Source: Variovorax saccharolyticus
GTDB taxonomy: Bacteria; Pseudomonadota; Gammaproteobacteria; Burkholderiales; Burkholderiaceae_C
DNA length: 64,000 nt
NCBI RefSeq assembly: GCF_030316765.1
Contig: NZ_JASZYT010000013.1
Location: 1 to 64,000 of the forward strand
Direction: 5' to 3'
In this document: piece after piece, positions 15,850-23,748 of the stretch
Layout: each line of letters begins with the position of its first letter
Numbering within the stretch: position 1 is the stretch's first letter
The notes under the pieces: generated by a model
The model's input: the letters and a program-made list of their open reading frames with translations, nothing else
Told to the model about the DNA's origin: nothing
Database searches by the model: none
Translations under genes and position numbers: made by a program

Positions 15850-16701
15850 ATGGCGACAGGCCACGGCCGACTCGGCAATGGCGTCCTTCTGCGGGCCCTG
15901 CGCAACTACATCCTGCACCAGAGCGCGAATCAGGCCGGCAGCCTCGCGTTCTCGTCTGTGCTGGCGATGTTTCCGCTGCTGATCCTGGTGTCCGCTGCCG
16001 CTGGATTCTTCGGCCAACCCGGTGATGCGGCGGCCCTGGCTGGCCGTGTCATGGAGTTCGCGCCGCAGGTGGTGCGAGATGCGGTGCAGCCGGTGATCGA
16101 CCAGGTGCTCGCCCAACGCAACCAGGCCTTGCTGGCGGTGGGTTTCATCGCCACGCTCTGGACCGCTTCCTCGGGACTGCAGGCCGTGCGTACGGCCCTC
16201 AATCGCTCGTATGGCATCCAGCGCGGCCTCCCTTTCTGGAAGGCGCGCATCAAGGTCACCCTGTTCACCGTGATCGTCGGTGCCGGTGTGCTCGTCGTCT
16301 TCAGCTCGGTGATCGTCTTGCCGGTGGTGTGGCGGGTGCTGGAAGCGAAGGTGGGCGTGGGCCCGGAACTTCCGTGGCTGCGCAACAGCGTTCGCTACGG
16401 CTCGGCTTTTCTCGTGCTGAGCTGCCTGTATGCGGTGCTGTACGGCTGGCTGCCGGACGTTCGGCAGCGGCTGTCGACGGTGATCCCCGGCGCCGTGGTG
16501 GGCGCAGCGCTGTGGATCGCGGCGGCTGCGACGCTGTCTTATACGCTGCGCACCGCCGGCAAGCTCGCCTTGGTCTATGGCAGCTTCGCCGGCCTGGTGG
16601 CCACCCTGGTGTTCCTCTACATCAGCGCTGCCACGCTGATCTTCGGCGCCGAGGTCAACGGCGTGATCAAGGAAGGTGCGGACGCGCCGCAGCGGTCGTA
16701 A
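15850..16701 (+). CDS. YihY/virulence factor BrkB family membrane protein
   Basis: 283-residue inner-membrane protein of the YihY/BrkB family. Six hydrophobic segments are visible, with family motifs near the first (NQAGSLAFSSVLAMFPLLIL) and at WTASSGLQAVRTALNRSYG, and the C-terminal helix YGSFAGLVATLVFLYISAA followed by LIFGAEVNG. Family members were once annotated as ribonuclease BN, which is wrong for this group; the real function is not known. The ATG at 15850 is preferred because of GGGAG 6 bp upstream; a frame from 15778 is longer. The last 35 bp overlap the 3' end of the convergent M81-RidA gene. Confidence 0.9.
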   Translation: MATGHGRLGNGVLLRALRNYILHQSANQAGSLAFSSVLAMFPLLILVSAAAGFFGQPGDAAALAGRVMEFAPQVVRDAVQPVIDQVLAQRNQALLAVGFIATLWTASSGLQAVRTALNRSYGIQRGLPFWKARIKVTLFTVIVGAGVLVVFSSVIVLPVVWRVLEAKVGVGPELPWLRNSVRYGSAFLVLSCLYAVLYGWLPDVRQRLSTVIPGAVVGAALWIAAAATLSYTLRTAGKLALVYGSFAGLVATLVFLYISAATLIFGAEVNGVIKEGADAPQRS

Positions 16702-18655
16702 CGGCTGCAGCGGCCGTCTGGACGACGAGCTCGATCTCCACGCACGCGCCCAGGGGCAGTTGGGCGACGCCGAAGGCGGAACGTGCATGGATTCCCGTCG
16801 CCGGACCGAAGACCGCGGTCAGCAGTTCGCTGGCGCCGTTCGCCACCAGGTGCTGTTCGGTGAAGCTCTCGGTGGAGTTCACCATGCAGCCGAGCTTGAC
16901 GATCCGGGTCACCTCGTTGAGGTTTCCGATGGCGGCCTGCAGCGTGGCCAGCAGATCGATGGCGATCGCGCGTGCGGCCTCCTTGCCCTGCTCGGTCGTC
17001 AGGTCCCTGCCGAGCCGGCCGGTTTGTACTTGCCCCTGGTGGCGCGACAGGTGGCCCGACAGATGCACCAGGTCGCCGCTTTGCCGGAAGGGGGCATAGG
17101 AGGCGGCGGCTGCAGCCGCTCGAGGCAGCTCGATTCCAAGCAGGGCGAGCCTGGAATAGACATCGGCGGCGCCGGCGAAGGCCGGGCCGTCGGGCCTCGT
17201 GCGCATGCCGGGACCCAGCTTCGTCCACGGCAGATCCGCGGGGTCGGCAATGAAGGGCCCCGGAGCGCGCACGACCAGGATCTCTTCGGCGATGGGCGCG
17301 AAATCGGCTCGGAAATGCACCGAGCTCTTGTTGACGAGGATCTTCATGCGCTCGGGTTCGATGCCGACCGCCCGGTACATGTTCCGGTCGAGCAGCTGCG
17401 CCTTCGCCGAACTCACCGCGATCCGCACACCGCCGATGCGCAGGCGAGCCATCGGGCCGAGGTCGCTGGCCTTGGCGTTCATCATCGGGCCGCCGTAGAC
17501 GAACTTCCCGTCGGACAGTGCCTCCACCTGGAACTTCGCCTGGAGCGGCGGATCGCCTTCGATCTGCGGACAGCCGCCCAGTCCGATGCTGATCGTCGCG
17601 CCCACGCCGGCCTCGTGCGCCGCCGCCGCGGCCAGCGGATCGCAGATCAAGCCGATCGCGGCGTCCTGTGCACCGTGGCGCAGCAAGGCGCGCAGCATGC
17701 CGGTGGTGTTCGAATCGCCGCCGACTCCCGGGTTGTCCTGCGTGTCGGCGATGATCACCGGCCGGTGCGCGGTGGCGGCCACCTGCATCGCGTGCTGCAC
17801 CGCGGCGTCGGGCTCCTCGAACTCGACGGCCCACTGGGCTTCCGGCTTGCAGACGCGATCGAAGAGGGTGTCGAGGGCGCGCTCGGTTTGTGCTTCGTCG
17901 AAGCCGTAGCCCCAGATCACCGGGCCGCATTCCGGAAAGTCCGCGGCCGGAAAGCCAGGCGCGAAAGACAGGGACAGCACCGTGGGCTCGAGTTCTTCGA
18001 GCAGATCGTAGACACCGCGCGCGGGCTGCATCATGGTCGACATGCTGTTCACGGGGATCAGGAAGGGTACGCGCCGGATCGCGAGGTGAGCGGGGTGCTC
18101 GGCACGCATCAAGGCCAGCAGCAGTTCGCCGGCGCGCCGGCCCGTGTCCGCCATGTCGATGTGCGGATAGGTGCGATAGGCGACCACGCCATCCGCCAGA
18201 CCGAGCATCTGTCGTGTGACGTTGGCATGCGAATCGAGGGAGACCACGATCTTCATGCCGGGCCGTGTGACGGCCCGGATACGCGACAGCAGTTCGCCCT
18301 CGCCGTCGTCCAGGTGCTGCGCGACCATCGCGCCATGCAGATCCAGGTAGATGGCATCGAAGGACGCGCTCCTCGCCGCCTCGACGATCTCGGACGCGAT
18401 GAGTTCGTACGCGTGGGTGGTCACATGGGCGGAGGCGCCCGCACCGGCCCAGATGACCGGCGTGACGCTGTGCCCCTCGGCCCGCACGAAGTTGATGAAG
18501 CCGCTGGCGGGCAGGTTCACGTTGAGCAGTCCGAACATCGCTTCGCCGCGCACGAGGCCCGGAAAATCCTCTCCCCGGACAAAGCTGTCGTAGCTGGCCA
18601 CCGTGGGGGCGAAGGTGTTGGTCTCATGCTGGAAACCGGCGACGAGGATGTTCAT
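16667..18655 (-). CDS. M81-family metallopeptidase (MlrC-like) fused to a RidA/YjgF domain
   Basis: 662-residue protein with two families in one frame. Residues 1 to about 490 are an MlrC-like M81 peptidase. Expected zinc-site motifs are present: HETNTF (Glu 11), LDLHGAM, SLDSHANVT and RTYPHIDM. Residues about 498-655 match RidA/YjgF (DVYSRLALLGIELP, YAPFRQSGDLVHLSGH, a central helix, TRIVKLGCMVNSTESF, VEIELVVQT). RidA proteins remove reactive enamine/imine products. The two functions are usually separate neighbouring genes; here no stop or start codon interrupts the join near 17165. The ATG at 18655 starts the canonical M81 N-terminus. It lies 47 bp behind the Bug receptor gene in the same operon. 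The substrate is probably a peptide-like or amide compound bound by that receptor (inference). Confidence 0.88.
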   Translation of the reverse strand: MNILVAGFQHETNTFAPTVASYDSFVRGEDFPGLVRGEAMFGLLNVNLPASGFINFVRAEGHSVTPVIWAGAGASAHVTTHAYELIASEIVEAARSASFDAIYLDLHGAMVAQHLDDGEGELLSRIRAVTRPGMKIVVSLDSHANVTRQMLGLADGVVAYRTYPHIDMADTGRRAGELLLALMRAEHPAHLAIRRVPFLIPVNSMSTMMQPARGVYDLLEELEPTVLSLSFAPGFPAADFPECGPVIWGYGFDEAQTERALDTLFDRVCKPEAQWAVEFEEPDAAVQHAMQVAATAHRPVIIADTQDNPGVGGDSNTTGMLRALLRHGAQDAAIGLICDPLAAAAAHEAGVGATISIGLGGCPQIEGDPPLQAKFQVEALSDGKFVYGGPMMNAKASDLGPMARLRIGGVRIAVSSAKAQLLDRNMYRAVGIEPERMKILVNKSSVHFRADFAPIAEEILVVRAPGPFIADPADLPWTKLGPGMRTRPDGPAFAGAADVYSRLALLGIELPRAAAAAASYAPFRQSGDLVHLSGHLSRHQGQVQTGRLGRDLTTEQGKEAARAIAIDLLATLQAAIGNLNEVTRIVKLGCMVNSTESFTEQHLVANGASELLTAVFGPATGIHARSAFGVAQLPLGACVEIELVVQTAAAAVTTAAARPHLP

Positions 18656-18702
18656 GGGGTTCTTTCGGATGATGAGGGCGGGGGGAAGGCTGCGCGGCCG
18701 GC

Positions 18703-19716
18703 TCACTGGGGCGTCAGCTGGATGGAGCGCGCCATCTTTCTGAACTTGTCCGTCTCGTTGGCGTAGAACTTCGCCGAGTCGGCAAGCGATTGCGGCTTCA
18801 TCGCCTCGACGCCGGACAGCGCCAGCGCCTTGGTCATCTCGGGCGATGCGATGGCTTTCTGCGAGGCCGCGAGCAGCACGTCCGCGCGGTCGGCCGGCAT
18901 GCCGCCCTTGGCCATGACGGCCAGCCATACGGCGTAGACCAGTTCCTTCTTCTGCGCGAGCTTGCCCTCGGTGATGGCGGGCACCCCGGGCAAGGTCGGC
19001 ATGCGCTGCGTGTCCAGCACGTCGATCGCCTTGATCTTGTGGCTCTCGAGCAGTTGCGTCGATGCCCCCAGATTCGGCAGGATCGTGATGTCGATCTGCT
19101 GGCCGACGAGGTCCTGCATCATGGGCGTGGCGCCCTTGTACGGCACGTGGAGCAGCTTGGCGCCGGTCGTCTGCGCGATGTACTCCGAGACGATGTGGTA
19201 CATCGAGCCGTGGCCGGGGCTGCCGAAGGTGAGGCTCTGGCTGCCGCTCTTCCTGCCGGCGGCGATCACCTGCTCGAGCGATGAATAGGGGAGGTCGTTG
19301 CGCGCCATGACCACCAGCGGGTGCGTCGAGATCGGTGCCAGCACCGCGAACTCCTCGGGCTTGTACTTCGCGGATGCGTTGGACAGCGGCGCCAGGATCG
19401 CCTCGTTGGGCGAACCCATGATCAGCGTGTAGCCATCGGCCGGACGGCTCAGCAGCCGCTGTGCCGCCAGCGCACCGCCGGCGCCCGGAAGGTTCTCGAT
19501 GATGAAAGGCTGCCCGAGGGCCTTGGCCATCTCGGGCTGCATCGCGCGCGCCAGCACATCCGCCGGCCCGCCCGGAGGGAAGGCAACGAGCATGGTGACC
19601 GGCTTCGAGGGAAAGGCATCCGCCGCAGCGGCGGCGCCCGCCGCCGTCGCGATGCCCAGCAGGGCGGCATTCATGGCGATCAGGCGGCCGAAGGCGTTGA
19701 AGGTTCTGCGTTGCAT
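18703..19716 (-). CDS. Bug-family (TctC-like) periplasmic substrate-binding receptor
   Basis: 337-residue tripartite-tricarboxylate-type solute receptor, a family greatly expanded in Burkholderiales. There is an N-terminal signal with twin Arg at residues 3-4 and an AAAAADAFP cleavage region. The mature protein has family motifs FPSKPVTMLVAFPPGGPADVLAR, ENLPGAGG, GYTLIMGSP and HVPYKGATPMMQDLVGGQ-like HVPYKGATPMMQDLVGQQ. The ligand is usually a carboxylate. AGAGGATGAA precedes the ATG at 19716. No TctA/TctB membrane subunits are nearby, so it is an orphan receptor, as is normal for this family. It is the first gene before the M81-RidA fusion and is divergent from a LysR regulator. Confidence 0.93.
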   Translation of the reverse strand: MQRRTFNAFGRLIAMNAALLGIATAAGAAAAADAFPSKPVTMLVAFPPGGPADVLARAMQPEMAKALGQPFIIENLPGAGGALAAQRLLSRPADGYTLIMGSPNEAILAPLSNASAKYKPEEFAVLAPISTHPLVVMARNDLPYSSLEQVIAAGRKSGSQSLTFGSPGHGSMYHIVSEYIAQTTGAKLLHVPYKGATPMMQDLVGQQIDITILPNLGASTQLLESHKIKAIDVLDTQRMPTLPGVPAITEGKLAQKKELVYAVWLAVMAKGGMPADRADVLLAASQKAIASPEMTKALALSGVEAMKPQSLADSAKFYANETDKFRKMARSIQLTPQ

Positions 19717-19855
19717 TTCATCCTCTTTCGTTCAGCGCCGCATGGCGGCGGGTTGGGGGGGTGAGGCGATTGTTTGATGTAGCATCCGTTCGAGCAACAG
19801 CAATTTCGAGGCGTAAGCGTTGCCTGTTGAGCAACACAAACGGGAGGCCCGCACG

Positions 19856-20770
19856 GTGCGCGAAATCAACCAGAAGCGACTCAGGTACTTCCAGGAAGTG
19901 CTGGTGCGGGGGTCCATGCGCGGTGCTGCCGATGCCCTCAACACGGCACCGTCGGTGATCACGCGCCAGGTCGCGCTGCTGGAAGAGGAGGTCGGGTTCG
20001 CACTCTTCGAGCGGCAGGCCCGCGGCGTCGTGCCGACCGACAACGCCTACCACCTGCTCGAGTACTGGCGAGGCTGCCAGGCGCATCAGGAGCGGCTGGT
20101 CGAGCGGCTCCAGGCGATCGACTCGATGGAAACGGGGACGGTGCGGATCGTCGCCAGCGAGGGCTTCGTGGAGGGCCTGGTGACGCAGATCCTGGCCCCG
20201 TTCTGCGAGACCTATCCGAAGCTCACGGTCGAGCTGGATGCATTGCCCGTGAACGAACTGATCGGCGCTCTGGCAGACGATTCGGCCCACATCGGCCTGG
20301 CCTACAACCCGCAGCCCGATCCGCTGCTGCAGTTCGTCGCCAGCGCGGCCGCTCCGACCCAGGTGCTGGTCCGGGCGGGCCACCCGCTGACCCGGCTCAC
20401 CGGTGCCCTGCGCCTCAAGCAGCTCGTCGGATTCCCGATCGCGCTGATGCCGCCGGGCTATGGCGTCGAGCGCGTCGTCGAACTGCTCGAGTACGCGGAA
20501 CACCTGAAGCTGCACCCTTCGTTCCGGAGCAACTCCGTGGTGAGTCTCAAGAGATTCGTGAAGTCCACCAACGGCCTGACCTTCGTCGGCGCCGGCATGG
20601 CGGCGTCGGCGGAGATCGAATCCGGCGAACTGGTCGCACTGAACCTTGCCGATCCTCTTTGCCGGACGGCGCAGGTGCGGCTGATCGTGCGCCACGGCCG
20701 GCCGCTGGCCATCGCAGCCAGCAAGCTGCTGGCCGAGATCCAGGGCCGGTTCTCGGTGTTCGCCTCCTGA
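19856..20770 (+). CDS. LysR-family transcriptional regulator
   Basis: 304-residue LysR regulator. The winged HTH is at the N-terminus (RYFQEVLVRGSMRGAADAL, then PSVITRQVALLEEEVGFALFER), followed by a LysR substrate-binding domain (TVRIVASEGFVEGLVTQILAPF). The GTG at 19856 is chosen because GGGAGG lies 8 bp before it; a TTG 36 bp upstream is in frame but has no ribosome site. It is divergent from the Bug receptor and M81-RidA genes and most likely regulates them. The 139-bp gap contains TGTTG-AG-CAACA (19825-19836), a possible autoregulatory site. Confidence 0.92.
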   Translation: MREINQKRLRYFQEVLVRGSMRGAADALNTAPSVITRQVALLEEEVGFALFERQARGVVPTDNAYHLLEYWRGCQAHQERLVERLQAIDSMETGTVRIVASEGFVEGLVTQILAPFCETYPKLTVELDALPVNELIGALADDSAHIGLAYNPQPDPLLQFVASAAAPTQVLVRAGHPLTRLTGALRLKQLVGFPIALMPPGYGVERVVELLEYAEHLKLHPSFRSNSVVSLKRFVKSTNGLTFVGAGMAASAEIESGELVALNLADPLCRTAQVRLIVRHGRPLAIAASKLLAEIQGRFSVFAS

Positions 20771-20830
20771 CGCGCTGATCCAGAGGGCGCGCAGCTGCGT
20801 ATACCGGGGACTGGGACACCGGAGCGCTCT

Positions 20831-21382
20831 ATGAATCGATGGAAGTGGGTGGCGGCAGCGACGCTGGGTTCGCTCGTGCTGGCCGCGGGATTGGCCGCCT
20901 GCTCGAGCCGGCCGCCGACGATAGCGCCGGTGGCCGATGTCGACCTGGATCGCTTCATGGGCGACTGGTACGTGATCGCGAACATTCCGACCCTGATCGA
21001 GCGCGATGCGTTCAACGCGCGCGAGTCTTACGCCCTGCGCGCCGACGGCGCGATCCAGACCACCTTCGAATACCGCGACGGCAGCTTCGAGGCGCCGGTC
21101 AGGACGATGCGCCCGGTCGGCCGGGTGCGGCCCGGAACCCGCAACGCGGTGTGGGACATGCAATTCGTCTGGCCGATCGATGCCGAGTACGTGATCGTCG
21201 ATCTGGATCCCGCCTACAGCATCACGGTCATCGGTCGCAGCCGGCGCGACCATGCATGGATCATGGCGCGGACGCCGCAGATCTCCGAGCAGGACTATGC
21301 GGCTGCCGTGCGACGGCTGCAGGCACTGGGCTATGCGACGCGGGACCTCAGGAAGGTCCCGCAACGATGGCCTGGCTCATAG
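20831..21382 (+). CDS. Lipocalin (Blc-like) outer-membrane lipoprotein
   Basis: 183-residue bacterial lipocalin. The signal ends in lipobox GLAAC. The first lipocalin motif is DLDRFMGDWYVIANIP (G-x-W), and the C-terminal motif YVIVDLDPAYSITVIGRSRRDHAWIMARTP fits Blc-family proteins, which bind fatty acids or lysophospholipids and help maintain the outer membrane. GGAGCGCTCT precedes the ATG. It is a single gene between a LysR gene and a strong hairpin. Confidence 0.92.
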   Translation: MNRWKWVAAATLGSLVLAAGLAACSSRPPTIAPVADVDLDRFMGDWYVIANIPTLIERDAFNARESYALRADGAIQTTFEYRDGSFEAPVRTMRPVGRVRPGTRNAVWDMQFVWPIDAEYVIVDLDPAYSITVIGRSRRDHAWIMARTPQISEQDYAAAVRRLQALGYATRDLRKVPQRWPGS

Positions 21383-21540
21383 GACTGCGGTCGTCACCAG
21401 GCACGACGATTTGCGAGACGCGGCCGCGTCCGACAAGCGGACCGCCATGGTTGGTCCATATTCCACCCAGGTTCCCCGGTGCGCCTCTCACGTAGGCAAC
21501 GCAGCCTCTCGCAGGCAGACGCAGCACGACGCGGGAACCT

Positions 21541-21568
21541 CGGCCCGGCGGGGCGACCCGCCGGGCCG
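21541..21568. terminator. Strong 12-bp GC hairpin between convergent genes
   Basis: A perfect 12-bp stem (CGGCCCGGCGGG with its complement) closed by the GCGA tetraloop. It lies 158 bp after the lipocalin gene and 61 bp after the end of the convergent H-NS gene. No T run follows on either side, so it is a candidate bidirectional terminator rather than a textbook one. Confidence 0.5.
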
Positions 21569-21629
21569 CTTCATGTCCGGCCCTTGCCGACCCAAGGCGC
21601 TGGTGCGCCGCGGGACTGGGAAGCCGCGA

Positions 21630-22154
21630 CTATTTCAAGAAGTCCTGCAGGGACTTCCCGGCGTCGAGTTCGGCCTTGAGCCAGCCGGGCTTCGGGCCGC
21701 GGCCGGTCCAGGAGTGGCCGGCATCGTCGCGGTAGCTGATCTTCGAGGGCGCGCGCTTGATCTTGCGCGCGGGCTTGGCTGCCTTGGCGGAGGCATTGCC
21801 CTGGGTTGCGTCCGCTGCGCCGGTGCCCGCGCCGGCGCGGAACTCCTCGAGCGACCGGCCCGATGCCAGCGCTTCGCGCAGCCAGCGCGGGCGCGGACCG
21901 CGGCCCGACCACGAATTGCCAGTCCCGTCCGCGAACGCGGAATGGGCCTTGGGGCCTTTCGATCCCGCTGCGCGTGTCTTCTTCGAAGCCGAAGCGCGGG
22001 ACTCGAGTCCGAGGTGCGCAGCAGTCAATCCATAGTGGGCGATCGCGACCTTGATGCGTTCGATGACGCCCTTGACTTCGGTGTTGCGCAGGGCGTCTGC
22101 CTGCTTTTGCAACTGTTCGATCTGCTTCTGGATCTGCTTGTAGGTTTGTGCCAT
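21630..22154 (-). CDS. H-NS family protein with two C-terminal DNA-binding motifs
   Basis: 174-residue nucleoid-associated protein. The N-terminal 50 residues are the oligomerisation helices typical of betaproteobacterial H-NS (MAQTYKQIQKQIEQLQ ... IAHYGLT). The DNA-binding motif occurs twice: SWSGRGPRPRWL at about 81-92 and SWTGRGPKPGWL at about 148-159, each followed by a similar tail (SLEEF, SLQDFL). The usual family length with one motif is about 90-110 residues. An Ala/Lys-rich linker joins the copies. The ATG at 22154 fits the family start, although the only good AAGGAG lies about 40 bp upstream. H-NS silences AT-rich DNA, and its own upstream region is AT-rich and carries a palindrome, so autoregulation is likely. 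Confidence 0.92.
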   Translation of the reverse strand: MAQTYKQIQKQIEQLQKQADALRNTEVKGVIERIKVAIAHYGLTAAHLGLESRASASKKTRAAGSKGPKAHSAFADGTGNSWSGRGPRPRWLREALASGRSLEEFRAGAGTGAADATQGNASAKAAKPARKIKRAPSKISYRDDAGHSWTGRGPKPGWLKAELDAGKSLQDFLK

Positions 22155-22211
22155 TGCTTGTTGAATTGGAATTGTCGAGACGCGCAGCTTACTCCTTGTG
22201 GATGTCCATTT

Positions 22212-22232
22212 CATTGCCCATTGCCCATTGCC
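22212..22232. repeat. Three tandem copies of CATTGCC
   Basis: A 7-bp unit, CATTGCC, is repeated three times without interruption about 60 bp upstream of the H-NS start. It may be regulatory or simply a slippage product. Confidence 0.7.
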
Positions 22233-22237
22233 CACGT

Positions 22238-22253
22238 TCATTCAATTGAATGA
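22238..22253. promoter_or_regulatory. 16-bp perfect palindrome upstream of the H-NS gene
   Basis: TCATTCAATTGAATGA is a perfect palindrome 84 bp before the H-NS start and next to the CATTGCC repeats. It is a plausible operator in the divergent promoter region; the binding protein is unknown. Confidence 0.5.
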
Positions 22254-22625
22254 GTGTCGGCAACTCATTCTTCATTGGGTGACATCCTTGGGCGACGCGT
22301 CGGCTGGTCGCAATGATGCGGGGCATACCCGCAAAAAATGCGCCAAGCGAGTATTGGCAATTGATGTGCATTACGAATGGACGGGATTGCGTGGGTGCGG
22401 TGCAGCTTCTCGCGGAGGATGAAGTCCCGGAAGGCGTCCATCGCATCGAGGGCACGCCGTGCCCGCGCTTCACCAGTCCCGGAGCCGCGCGGCCGCCGCC
22501 CGCCGATCGGCCCTGCCAACACGCCTCAAATCGGCGTAGTGTCATGCGCGTGTCCCGCACGGCCAGGCCCGGCGCGTCCCCGGACGCGGCGACCAGCCTG
22601 CGGGCGAGATCGACGGAGTTTCCCC

Positions 22626-23648
22626 ATGTCGCACCAGCTCTGGACGAAAGCGCGCTTCGAACCTTCACGGCGATCCTCGATCGCGACGGCCGCAGTGCTC
22701 GCAGCAACCGCATGCGGGGTGTTCGCACAGTCCCCGGTGCGCAAGGCCCGGCTGGCCTTCCTGGGCGGCATCAGCCCCGACGCGGGCGCCATGACCGGCC
22801 AAGTCGCCCCGTTGCGTCTCGGCCTGCGCGAACTGGGCTATGTCGAGGGCCGGAATCTGGCCATCGAGTTCCGCTGGGCCGAGGGTCAGCCGCAACGGCT
22901 GCCGGTGCTGGCAGCCGAACTGATCCAGCTCGCGCCTGATGTGCTCGTGACCGTCGGTCCAGGCCCGGCGTTGGCGGCCAGGGATGCCACCCGTTCCCTG
23001 CCCGTGGTCGCCGTCCTCGTGGATGACCCGGTCCAAATGGGATTGGCCGACAGCTTCTCGCATCCGGGGCGCAATTTCACCGGGGTTTCCGCCGCCTTCT
23101 CCGGGATCCTCGCCAAGCGCCTCCAGCTCCTGAAGGACTTCGTGCCCTCGGCGCGCCAGTTCGCGGTGCTCCACAACCCATCGACTGCGAAGGGGTCCGA
23201 CATCGCCAAGGACATCGCGAGCTATGGGCACACGCTCGGGGTGCCGGTCGCGCTGGTCGAAGCCCGCGGATCCGATGACTTCGACGCCGCGTTCGCCTCG
23301 ATCGCCAGGGACCGTGTGGCTGCCATCGCGATCCTCGCGGATGCCACCTTCTGGACACACCATGCGAAGCTGATCGCGTTGTGTGCGCAGCACCGCCTGC
23401 CGGCGGTCTGGGGGCACAAGAGCTATGTCGAGGCCGGTGGCCTGATGTCGTACCAGGGCGACTTCGTCGCGATGTTCAAACGCTCGGCGGCGCTGGTCGA
23501 CAAGATCCTCAAGGGCGCGAAGCCGGGCGACATCGCCTTCGAGCAGGCAACCCAGCTCAACCTGGTGGTGAACCGAACCACCGCGAAGGACCTGGGCATC
23601 CCGATCCCGAAGAACGTGCTGGTCGGTGCGGACGAACTCATCGAGTGA
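22626..23648 (+). CDS. ABC-type substrate-binding protein (ABC_sub_bind/TrpX-like), orphan
   Basis: 340-residue periplasmic binding protein of the PF04392 family. The signal region is SIATAAVLAATACGVFAQ. The mature part has the family pattern: ARLAFLGGISPDAG, LRELGYVEGRNLAIEFRWAEG, ALARDATRSLP-like AARDATRSLPVVAVLVDDPVQMGL, and near the end AKDLGIPIPKNVLVGADE. Members bind aromatic amino acids or other ligands for ABC importers, but no permease or ATPase gene is nearby. The ATG at 22626 follows GGAG at 8 bp; the longer frame from 22377 passes through the repeat-rich intergenic DNA and is rejected. Confidence 0.9.
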   Translation: MSHQLWTKARFEPSRRSSIATAAVLAATACGVFAQSPVRKARLAFLGGISPDAGAMTGQVAPLRLGLRELGYVEGRNLAIEFRWAEGQPQRLPVLAAELIQLAPDVLVTVGPGPALAARDATRSLPVVAVLVDDPVQMGLADSFSHPGRNFTGVSAAFSGILAKRLQLLKDFVPSARQFAVLHNPSTAKGSDIAKDIASYGHTLGVPVALVEARGSDDFDAAFASIARDRVAAIAILADATFWTHHAKLIALCAQHRLPAVWGHKSYVEAGGLMSYQGDFVAMFKRSAALVDKILKGAKPGDIAFEQATQLNLVVNRTTAKDLGIPIPKNVLVGADELIE

Positions 23649-23671
23649 CAAAAGACCCACGGGAGATCCCC

Positions 23672-23704
23672 ATGTTACAACAAGTCACATTCAGTTACTC
23701 TTGA
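23672..23704 (+). CDS. Possible 10-residue leader peptide
   Basis: A very short frame, MLQQVTFSYS, has a good ribosome site (GGGAG, 6 bp before the ATG) and ends 3 bp before an 8-bp hairpin upstream of the next gene. It could be a leader peptide or a meaningless short frame. Only the position and the ribosome site support it. Confidence 0.25.
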   Translation: MLQQVTFSYS

Positions 23705-23706
23705 CG

Positions 23707-23727
23707 CGGCGTGCGCTGGGCACGCCG
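23707..23727 (+). terminator. 8-bp hairpin after the binding-protein gene (terminator or attenuator)
   Basis: CGGCGTGC pairs with GCACGCCG around a 5-nt loop and is followed by TTTC. It lies 58 bp after the binding-protein stop and 21 bp before the next start, so it may end the first transcript or attenuate the second. Confidence 0.5.
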
Positions 23728-23748
23728 TTTCAACTCAAGGAGTTTCTG

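Larger units (their letters stand above)
22155..22625. other. AT-rich intergenic region with repeats, 471 bp
   Basis: Region between the divergent H-NS and binding-protein genes. It contains the CATTGCC repeat, a 16-bp palindrome (both listed separately), a GCGGG-N5-CCCGC hairpin followed by AAAAAA around 22319-22340, and many CATT/AATG words. Long open frames here (for example minus strand 22189-22728) have no domain or coding pattern and are not called. Confidence 0.5.

Noticed and set aside
22189..22728. A 179-codon minus-strand frame upstream of the H-NS gene
   Set aside because: It crosses repeats and the divergent gene start, has no domain and no coding pattern.
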